Assembly: GCA_034434335.1 (NCBI GenBank)
Contig: DAOTZS010000225.1
Location: forward strand, 1-7,566
From: DAOTZS01 sp034434335
Lineage (GTDB): Bacteria > Chloroflexota > Anaerolineae > CG2-30-64-16
DNA length: 7,566 nt
Direction: 5' to 3'
Shown: one piece after another, positions 1-4,652 of the stretch
How positions within the stretch are numbered: position 1 is the first letter of the stretch
How the letters are laid out: every line of letters begins with the position of its first letter
Notes under the pieces: generated by a model
The model's database searches: none
What the model was told of the DNA's origin: nothing
Seen by the model: the letters and a program-made list of their open reading frames with translations, nothing else
Position numbers and translations under genes: made by a program

Positions 1-1
1 A

Positions 2-655
2 TTGGATGGGCTTTGTGGGCCAGGCACGGTGTGGCCGGGCAGACCCATCAGCCTCACTGCCTATGTTCTAGACGAAAACCTTCGCCCGCTGGCAGATGCA
101 TTCACCGCTGTTACGGCTACCGTGTACGTTACGCCGACCCTGGGGTATTCCGCTACCGTACCCCTGACACTTGATGCGGAAGGGTTTTTCAGGGGAACAC
201 TGGTATTGCCTGAGAGTGCTCCCGATGGAACCTACATGGTAAACTTTGTGGCGACCCGCCCTGGATACGCTCAGGCTTGGGCAGCCTCGGCCTTCTATGC
301 CGCCCCGTTCCTCACGATGACCCTGACGGTCACGCCACAAGTGCTTGGCCCGATGGACGTACTGACGATCACGGCGCAGGTCTATGAGCGGGGGATGGCG
401 GTGCTGGATGCCAGCGTATGGGCGCAGGTGCGCGCTCCCGGCGGGAAAGCTGTTGTGCCTTTAGCACTTCAGGAAGGGGCATATACTGCTGCTTTCCGGC
501 CGGTGGATCTGGCCTGGAATCTGGGCGGGACGGTGCGAAGTGGAGAATGGTGGATTACCGTGATGACAGACTATCGTGGTGGCAACCCTGCCGCGATCAC
601 CCGGGTGACCGTACTATATCAACTATACCTCCCTCTGCTCCTGCGCCATCGGTAG
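2..655 (+). CDS. C-terminal part of a secreted Ig-like/beta-sandwich protein
   Basis: The reading frame is open at the left edge, so this is probably the last 217 residues of a larger protein; the TTG at position 2 need not be the real start. The visible part resembles two beta-sandwich (Ig- or MG2-like) units, about residues 8-100 and 104-207. Both have alternating hydrophobic strands and similar openings (PGRPISLTAYV, then GPMDVLTITAQVYE), which suggests a repeated domain. Such domains usually serve as structural or ligand-binding parts of exported proteins, so an extracellular location is likely. The protein ends in LYLPLLLRHR. As far as I recall, short YLPLxLR tails recur at the ends of exported Chloroflexota proteins; a sorting role is inference. 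There is no enzyme motif. The gene ends at TAG 653-655, just before a strong hairpin. Confidence 0.75.
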   Translation: MDGLCGPGTVWPGRPISLTAYVLDENLRPLADAFTAVTATVYVTPTLGYSATVPLTLDAEGFFRGTLVLPESAPDGTYMVNFVATRPGYAQAWAASAFYAAPFLTMTLTVTPQVLGPMDVLTITAQVYERGMAVLDASVWAQVRAPGGKAVVPLALQEGAYTAAFRPVDLAWNLGGTVRSGEWWITVMTDYRGGNPAAITRVTVLYQLYLPLLLRHR

Positions 656-663
656 TCGGGAAG

Positions 664-693
664 GCCGGGGCGGACCCAAAGGTCCGCCCCGGC
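664..693 (+). terminator. Perfect 13-bp hairpin after the secreted-protein gene
   Basis: GCCGGGGCGGACC (664-676) pairs perfectly with GGTCCGCCCCGGC (681-693) across a CAAA loop. It begins 9 bases after the upstream stop codon, the right place for a transcription terminator. No run of T follows, so it is either a non-canonical terminator, an mRNA 3'-end stabiliser, or one copy of a dispersed palindromic (REP-like) repeat. Confidence 0.55.
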
Positions 694-725
694 ATCCAAC
701 AATCGCCAAGAGGAGGCTATCAGAC

Positions 726-1001
726 TTGCAGAAAAGATCCTGGAGTTTGTCAGTGCCCAGCTTTGAGCGCTATACCCATGCCGAAGCCGTGGGGCGCTTC
801 GTCGAGCAGGCAACGCGGATGCTATCTCCCCTGGCCCTGATCTTGTTTGGTTCGCTGGCCAGAGGAGACTGCCATCAGCGCAGCGACGCTGATTTTTGTG
901 TAGTGCCGACCCCGCCTCCGGGAGCGAAGCCCGGAGCACCAGCCGGCTCGCTCGCGCTTATCGCCGTGATCGTTGCCGGGGGCATAGGCTTTGCTCTGTA
1001 G
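726..1001 (+). pseudogene. Broken minimal nucleotidyltransferase fused to a foreign membrane tail
   Basis: Residues 36-60 carry the polymerase-beta-like nucleotidyltransferase motif LILFGSLARGD followed by SDADFCVV, with the first two metal-binding aspartates (D54, D56). MNT proteins of this type are usually antitoxins paired with a HEPN protein, or related small enzymes. Here the fold stops after the second Asp: the third catalytic strand and C-terminal helices are missing, and from about residue 61 the sequence becomes PTPPPGAKPG plus a hydrophobic helix unrelated to the family. TTG 726 is supported by AGGAGG at 711-716. However, the bases from 728 read in another frame give AEKILEFVSAQL, a much more family-like N-terminus, which ends at TGA 764-766; the family reading resumes in this frame at ERYTHAEAV. 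The gene is therefore probably frameshifted as well as truncated. No HEPN partner is present. Confidence 0.7.
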
Positions 1002-1031
1002 TGGAGTCGGCAGCGCCGACAGCGAAAGTGA
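906..1031 (+). pseudogene. Relic of a membrane-anchor C-terminus with an internal stop
   Basis: In the same frame as the nucleotidyltransferase relic, codons from about 906 encode a Pro/Gly-rich stalk (PTPPPGAKPGAPAG), then the hydrophobic stretch SLALIAVIVAGGIGFAL, then TAG at 999-1001. Reading past that TAG gives WSRQRRQRK and a TGA at 1029-1031. Stalk, membrane helix, short basic tail is the usual end of a cell-surface protein anchored by a C-terminal helix, so TAG 999 looks like a nonsense mutation at the helix/tail border. No LPXTG sorting motif is seen. The parent protein cannot be identified. The fragment is short, so the call rests on composition and order only. Confidence 0.45.
916..936. 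repeat. Small inverted repeat at the nucleotidyltransferase breakpoint
   Basis: CTCCGGG (916-922) and CCCGGAG (930-936) form a 7-bp stem around a 7-base loop. It lies about 10 bases after the point where nucleotidyltransferase similarity ends. It could be a REP-like element or chance in GC-rich DNA. Confidence 0.35.
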
Positions 1032-1079
1032 TTTCAACAAGCGGCTACAAATGGAGTGCAGCCTGAGGTAGGGTAGAAT

Positions 1080-2249
1080 ATGAGCAACATTATATCCGAA
1101 CAGTGCCCCCAATGCGGGGCATCGCTGCCGCCGGGGGGCGGTCAGCGCATCGTATGCGCCTATTGCGGCTCTACCCTGGTACGCCGAGGGGAAGTAGGGG
1201 CCAGCACAACCCCAGGCTGGGGCGTGCACTACAAAACCATCACCTGCGTGGATCAGCAGGGCATCGGCATCGAGGCCTTCCGCATGCTCATCCCCGCCGG
1301 CTGGGAGTTCGAGGGCGGCGTCCACTGGCTGTTGAACAACCCCGGCATGCCTGCCGTCGTCGCCTGCCGCGCCTTCAACCCGCACGGCGCGGAAGCCTTC
1401 GAGATCTTCCCCAATATCTCCTGCTACTGGACCAATAACCCGATGGTCACGATGATGTTCCCCATCGGCAGCCTCTACTTCGGCAATGAGGTGCGACCGC
1501 CCCTGCCGGCGCTCCAGGCCCTGCAGCAACTGGTCGTCCCCCGCTACCGGGGGCAGATGCCCGGCCTGCAGATCGTTCAGCAGGAGCACCTGCCCGATCT
1601 GCCCCAGGCGGTGCGGGCCGGCACTCCCTCTGCTCCTGGCCCTGTCCCCCAGGCCGACGGCGCCCGGCTGCGCCTCCGTTACCGCCAGGGTGAAAAGGAA
1701 ATCGAAGAGGACCTCTTCGGCGTCGTCGAGCTCACCCGGGTGGCCATGCCCATGTTGATGGGCGCTCAGGAGCACATCTACTGGATGGCCGATTACCTTT
1801 TCTCCTTTCGCGCCGAAGCCGGCCACCTGGAGCGCCTCTCGGATCAGTTCATGGCCGTCGTCCGCTCCTTCCGCCTCAACCCCCAGTGGTTTGGCCGTTA
1901 CCTGCAGGTCAGCCAGTTCCTGATCCAGAACCAGATCCAGCAGATCCAGCACATCGGGCAGCTCAGCCGGATCATCAGCCAGACCAGCGACCAGATCAGC
2001 GACATGATGATGGAGTCGTACTACCAGCGGCAGGCGACGATGGACCGGCTGGCCACCCAGTTCAGCCAGGCCATCCGCGGCGTGGACGAGTATCACAATC
2101 CTTTCGAGGGGCGAGGGGTAGAGCTGCCGGGGGGCTACCGACATGCCTGGGCCAATGCCCTGGGGGAATACATCCTCACTGACGACCCGAACTTCAATCC
2201 CAACCTGGGCTCCACCGTCACCTGGGAGCCGATGCAACGGGAGATGTAG
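1080..2249 (+). CDS. Zinc-ribbon protein with Gln-rich coiled coil, unknown function
   Basis: This 389-residue protein appears complete. The N-terminus is a zinc ribbon with two knuckles, CPQCG (C9, C12) and CAYCG (C26, C29), a common metal-binding or docking module. Residues ~50-270 form an uncharacterised region beginning with a segment around IPAGWEFEGG (about residue 70), followed by Pro-rich linkers (about 180-195). Residues ~276-335 are rich in Gln, Ile and Ser and look like an amphipathic coiled coil, suggesting oligomerisation. The last ~38 residues (GYRHAWANALGEYI, then DDPNFNPN and WEPM) resemble a short C-terminal module I associate with other zinc-ribbon proteins of unknown function. 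There is no signal peptide or membrane segment, so it is probably cytoplasmic. ATG 1080 has a weak GAGG/AGGG site in front (1065-1073). It lies between relics of unrelated genes, so context gives no functional clue. Confidence 0.85.
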   Translation: MSNIISEQCPQCGASLPPGGGQRIVCAYCGSTLVRRGEVGASTTPGWGVHYKTITCVDQQGIGIEAFRMLIPAGWEFEGGVHWLLNNPGMPAVVACRAFNPHGAEAFEIFPNISCYWTNNPMVTMMFPIGSLYFGNEVRPPLPALQALQQLVVPRYRGQMPGLQIVQQEHLPDLPQAVRAGTPSAPGPVPQADGARLRLRYRQGEKEIEEDLFGVVELTRVAMPMLMGAQEHIYWMADYLFSFRAEAGHLERLSDQFMAVVRSFRLNPQWFGRYLQVSQFLIQNQIQQIQHIGQLSRIISQTSDQISDMMMESYYQRQATMDRLATQFSQAIRGVDEYHNPFEGRGVELPGGYRHAWANALGEYILTDDPNFNPNLGSTVTWEPMQREM

Positions 2250-2252
2250 TTC

Positions 2253-2267
2253 AGGTGACAGTCACCT
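2253..2267. repeat. Perfect 15-bp palindrome between zinc-ribbon gene and mgtE relic
   Basis: AGGTGAC A GTCACCT is a perfect dyad beginning 4 bases after the stop codon of the zinc-ribbon gene. As RNA it could form a 5-bp stem with a 5-base loop; there is no T run, so it is a poor terminator. It ends exactly where recognisable mgtE coding sequence begins (about 2268), making it a candidate recombination point or dispersed palindromic repeat. Confidence 0.45.
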
Positions 2268-2387
2268 TGCTTGGCACAGCGGGTAGGGATTGACCCCACC
2301 GTGCTCTCGGCTTCCTTCGTGACCACCCTGGTGGATGCTGTGGCACTGTTTATTTTCATGCTCGCCAGGCTGATCCTGGGAATCTGA
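2259..2387 (+). pseudogene. mgtE: C-terminal fragment of an MgtE magnesium transporter
   Basis: In the frame read from 2259 there is no plausible start, and an in-frame TGA lies at 2256-2258. From 2268 the frame encodes LAQRVGIDPTVLSAS, then SFVTTLVDAVALF and a hydrophobic end ARLILGI, with TGA at 2385-2387. The order G-[IL]-DP, then TTLVD, a membrane helix and a final A-R-L is the characteristic last transmembrane segment of MgtE Mg2+ transporters (about 450 residues when complete). Only about 35-39 codons remain, so this is a non-functional remnant. Its stop overlaps the Shine-Dalgarno of the next gene, which suggests mgtE and the PucC-like gene were once adjacent and probably co-transcribed before the rest of mgtE was replaced or deleted. 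Confidence 0.72.
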
Positions 2388-2398
2388 GGTATGCGCAC

Positions 2399-3681
2399 AT
2401 GAGAAACATCTTCCGCTTGGGTTTGCGTCAGTTTGCCGCCGGGATGCTCTCGGTAGTGGTGCTGGGGATGCTGAACCGGGTAATGAAGGTGGAACTGGGG
2501 GTGGAGCTGGGATTGGTCAGCCTGGTGCTGAGCGCCCACTATTTCGCCGCCCCGTTGGCCATCCCCCTGGGGCATCGTTCCGATATCGGCCCTATCGCGG
2601 CTACCACCGCACCCCTTACATCGCCGCCGGCACGGCGGCGACGGCGCTGGCTACGCTTCTGGCCCCTTTCGTGGCCCTGTTCATCGCCGACCGGGCCGGC
2701 CATCCCCTGGCGGTAGCGGCCGGTGTGCTCCTTTTCCTGCTCATGGGTGCCGGGATGTACACGGCCGGCACAGCCTACCTCTCCCTGATTACCGACCGCA
2801 CCCAGCCCGAGGAGCGCGGACGGGCAGTCTCCATTATCTGGGGCATGATGATGGTGGGCATCCTGGCCGGGGTTTTTCTGGGCACTCAGGTGCTGGAGCA
2901 CTACACCCCTGAGAGGTTGGTGAGCCTGCACGTGGTAGTCGCCGGGCTGGTGGTCGTGCTGACTGCGGCAGCCGTATGGGGCGAGGAACGGCCTTGCGCC
3001 GCACGACCTTCGCAGGAAGCCCTCACCCCGCGCCAGGCCGTCCGGGTGCTGACGGCCAGCCGGCAGACACGCCTGTTCTTCGCCTTCATGTCCCTGGGCC
3101 TGTTCTTCCTCTTCCTGCAGCAGGTGGTCCTGGAGCCCTTCGGCGGTGACGTTTTCGCCATGGGTGTCAGGGAAACCACCCTGTTCAACGCCTTCCAGAT
3201 GGTGGGGGTGTTATTGGGGATGGGACTGGCAGGCAGTCTGATGGTCAGGCGGCTGGGGAAAGGGGCCACCGCGGGGCTGGGGGCAAGCGTGGCGGCAGGA
3301 GCCTTCACCTTGCTGGCCGGGGCAGCCGCCGGCCAGGAGGAGTCCCTGGTGCGGCCAGCTATCTTCCTCATGGGTCTGGGCATGGGCTTCTTCAATGTCG
3401 GTGGGCTCTCGTTGATGATGGATTTGACAGCGGAGGGCAAGGTGGGGCTGTTCATGGGTGCCTGGACCCTTGCCCAGGCCCTGGCGAACGGTTTTTCGGG
3501 TGTGGGTGGTGGGATGCTCCACGACCTGGGGCTGGTGTTGTTCGGGGCCGAGCCAGCAGCCTACGCCCTGGTCTTCGCGGTGGAAGCGGGCGGGCTCCTG
3601 GGGGTGATCCTGGTGCTGCGCCAGGTGGACGTGGAGGCCTTCCGCCGCGAGGTCGCCTGGCTTAGCGGAAACGCGCGGTAG
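2399..3681 (+). pseudogene. PucC/BCD-family MFS transporter, one frameshift near 2584
   Basis: Two adjacent frames together encode a typical PucC-like (bacteriochlorophyll delivery, BCD) member of the major facilitator superfamily. ATG 2399 (GAGGT at 2386-2390, 8-base spacing) gives residues 1-62, with LGMLNRVMKVELGV and ending GHRSD. The matching continuation, YRPYRGYHRTPYI, is in the next frame from 2584 and runs to TAG 3679-3681. A single missing base after GAT 2582-2584 would restore a protein of about 427 residues, normal for the family. The restored protein has about 12 hydrophobic segments, the loop DRTQPEERGRA (about 133-143) and LEPFGG (about 245-250). PucC and relatives help chlorophyll-type pigments into antenna complexes in phototrophs; substrates of homologues in non-phototrophs are not established. 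GATATCGG is not a slippery site, so the shift is probably a mutation or a sequence error. Without it the gene would be a good CDS. Confidence 0.82.
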
Positions 3682-3689
3682 GTTCACAT

Positions 3690-3717
3690 CCCCAGCCCAC
3701 ATCTGGGGTGTTCTATT
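3690..3717 (+). terminator. Hairpin terminator after the PucC-like gene
   Basis: CCCCAG (3690-3695) pairs with CTGGGG (3703-3708) around a 7-base loop, followed by a T-rich stretch TGTTCTATTTGTT. It fills the 41-base gap between two convergent genes. The T-rich side serves the plus strand; the minus side has no T run. Confidence 0.6.
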
Positions 3718-3722
3718 TGTTA

Positions 3723-4133
3723 CTATGGAAGCATCACGAACCCAGCCGTAGCGAAGTGTTGGTCAAAGGCAAAAGCTTCACCAAGGCCACGCTGTCGCAT
3801 CAGAGCAAAACTGACAGCATCCGTATAGCTGAAATCCTGATCGGCATATTGTTGCAAGAGTTTCTCGGCTTCCCGCTCCAGTTCGGGGGTAGAGCAGATT
3901 TTGAGGAGGCGCGGGCTCTGCCGCAGGCTCTCCAGGAAGCTGACCGCTGCTCGATGGCCTAATCCCCTGCGTAGGATCACATAGACCTCAGCGACGATCA
4001 GATTGGTGGTCAGAAGCTTCCGATACTCCTTCAGGAGCCGAGGGTAAATGGCCTTTGCAGCCTCGTGGAAGCAGTCTTTGTCATTGGCCAGGGCAACCCA
4101 GGCCCCGGTATCTACGAAGATCTCTCCGGCCAT
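3723..4133 (-). CDS. vapC: PIN-domain ribonuclease toxin, VapC type
   Basis: This 136-residue protein has the usual VapC length and the four acidic residues of a PIN-domain Mg2+-dependent RNase: D8 (FVDTGAW), E49 (TTNLIVAEV), D105 (SYTDAVSF) and D124 (AFDQHF). The family cuts tRNA, rRNA or mRNA when not held by its antitoxin. All four residues are present, so it is probably active. ATG 4131-4133 lies inside the end of the antitoxin gene (22-base overlap in another frame), the usual translational coupling in these modules; a weak GGGGAAG lies just upstream on the minus strand. It ends convergently with the PucC-like gene. Its RNA target cannot be read from the sequence. Confidence 0.9.
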   Translation of the reverse strand: MAGEIFVDTGAWVALANDKDCFHEAAKAIYPRLLKEYRKLLTTNLIVAEVYVILRRGLGHRAAVSFLESLRQSPRLLKICSTPELEREAEKLLQQYADQDFSYTDAVSFALMRQRGLGEAFAFDQHFATAGFVMLP

Positions 4134-4381
4134 CGCTTCCCCGTCTGAAACTCAATGAGGTAACTATCATGGTTCTCGGCCAAGTCAGTCGGGCCTGAAC
4201 CGAGGCCTACCAGGCGCATGGCAGGGTCATCCTCGATGGGCCACTCAGCCAGAAACTGATCCACGCTCCGGCGGACCAGTTCCGCCATAGAAACTCGAAG
4301 CCTTTTGGCCAGGGCCCTCAGGGCCTCTTCCTGATCCACATCCAGGTAAACCTGGAGAGGTTTTTGGCTCAATGTACGCAT
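4112..4381 (-). CDS. Ribbon-helix-helix (CopG-like) antitoxin
   Basis: This 89-residue protein opens with a beta strand and two helices typical of a ribbon-helix-helix DNA-binding domain: LQVYLDVDQEEALRALAKRL, then RVSMAELVRRSVDQFL (residues 9-44). The tail (MRLVGLGSGPTDLAENHDSYL, about 55-75) matches the toxin-binding end of RHH antitoxins paired with PIN toxins. Such proteins bind their own promoter and wrap the toxin active site. ATG 4379-4381 is preceded by GGAGG on the minus strand (4390-4394 as CCTCC, 8-base spacing). It is first in a two-gene operon with vapC and would commonly be called VapB-like. Confidence 0.88.
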   Translation of the reverse strand: MRTLSQKPLQVYLDVDQEEALRALAKRLRVSMAELVRRSVDQFLAEWPIEDDPAMRLVGLGSGPTDLAENHDSYLIEFQTGKRWPERSS

Positions 4382-4398
4382 GATACCATCCTCCGATC

Positions 4399-4439
4399 TG
4401 ATATAGTGATATGATACACCATGATTGGCTAATGCACAA
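4399..4439 (-). promoter_or_regulatory. Promoter and probable operator of the toxin-antitoxin operon
   Basis: On the minus strand TTGTGC (4434-4439; a weak -35) and TATCAT (4411-4416; 5 of 6 to TATAAT) are separated by 17 bases, upstream of the antitoxin gene. The region is AT-rich compared with its surroundings. On the plus strand it repeats TGATAT at 4399 and 4407 and TGATAC at 4412, with another TGATAC at 4381 over the start codon. Repeated short sites over the promoter fit binding by several RHH antitoxin dimers; self-repression is inferred. Confidence 0.5.
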
Positions 4440-4471
4440 CTTAGGACATCACCTTCTCCATGTTAGCCACG

Positions 4472-4518
4472 CCGCTAGCGGAGTGGGGTTATCTACCGGC
4501 ATTGGACGGCACTCCGCT
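4472..4518. repeat. Inverted repeat in the divergent intergenic region
   Basis: AGCGGAGTG (4477-4485) is repeated inverted as CACTCCGCT (4510-4518) with a 24-base spacer. The left arm overlaps a perfect 10-bp palindrome, CCGCTAGCGG (4472-4481). It lies about 65 bases upstream of the glycosidase promoter's -35 box. It could be a regulator site for that promoter or an old element end; its role is not evident. No gene is seen in 4440-4583. Confidence 0.35.
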
Positions 4519-4583
4519 TCATGCCTGAGTACGAACTATCATGGAGTCGTGCTGTGGCACGGTCAGCCTGGCCCTGGGTAAAG

Positions 4584-4612
4584 TTGACACTCACTATCGC
4601 ACATGTTATTAT
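4584..4612 (+). promoter_or_regulatory. Strong sigma70-type promoter with extended -10
   Basis: TTGACA (4584-4589) matches the -35 consensus perfectly. After a 17-base spacer comes TATTAT (4607-4612, 5 of 6), preceded by TG one base upstream (4604-4605), the extended -10 signature. Transcription would start near A4619, 34 bases before the GTG at 4653. This promoter is inside the region that an ATG 4521 start would make coding. Confidence 0.72.
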
Positions 4613-4640
4613 CCGGCCAGCCCACCAACACATCAATGCA

Positions 4641-4647
4641 GAGGGAG
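4641..4647 (+). promoter_or_regulatory. Shine-Dalgarno that fixes the glycosidase start
   Basis: GAGGGAG ends 5 bases before GTG 4653. Together with the promoter at 4584-4612 it favours GTG 4653 over the longer in-frame ATG 4521, which has no comparable ribosome site. Confidence 0.65.
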
Positions 4648-4652
4648 CTACC

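Noticed and set aside
1006..1020. GTCGGC-AGC-GCCGAC hairpin as a terminator
   Set aside because: Only 6 bp, a 3-base loop and no T run; it falls within the codons for the Arg-rich tail of the membrane-anchor relic, whose repeated CGN/CAG codons may explain it.
822..2237. A 471-codon minus-strand open frame opposite the zinc-ribbon gene
   Set aside because: Its translation is rich in H, D, G and V without any domain, typical of the antisense of a GC-rich gene; the plus strand has the zinc ribbon, plausible start and complete C-terminus.
2391..2402. ATG 2391 as start of the PucC-like gene
   Set aside because: It is out of frame and meets TGA after three codons; ATG 2399 has the proper Shine-Dalgarno spacing and leads into the family N-terminus.
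2570..2600. Programmed -1 frameshifting in the PucC-like gene
   Set aside because: No slippery heptamer or obvious downstream pseudoknot at GATATCGG, and the family is not known to use recoding; a mutation or sequence error is simpler.
3708..3962. An 84-codon plus-strand frame over the vapC gene
   Set aside because: It is antisense to a PIN protein with all four catalytic residues; its own translation has no family features.
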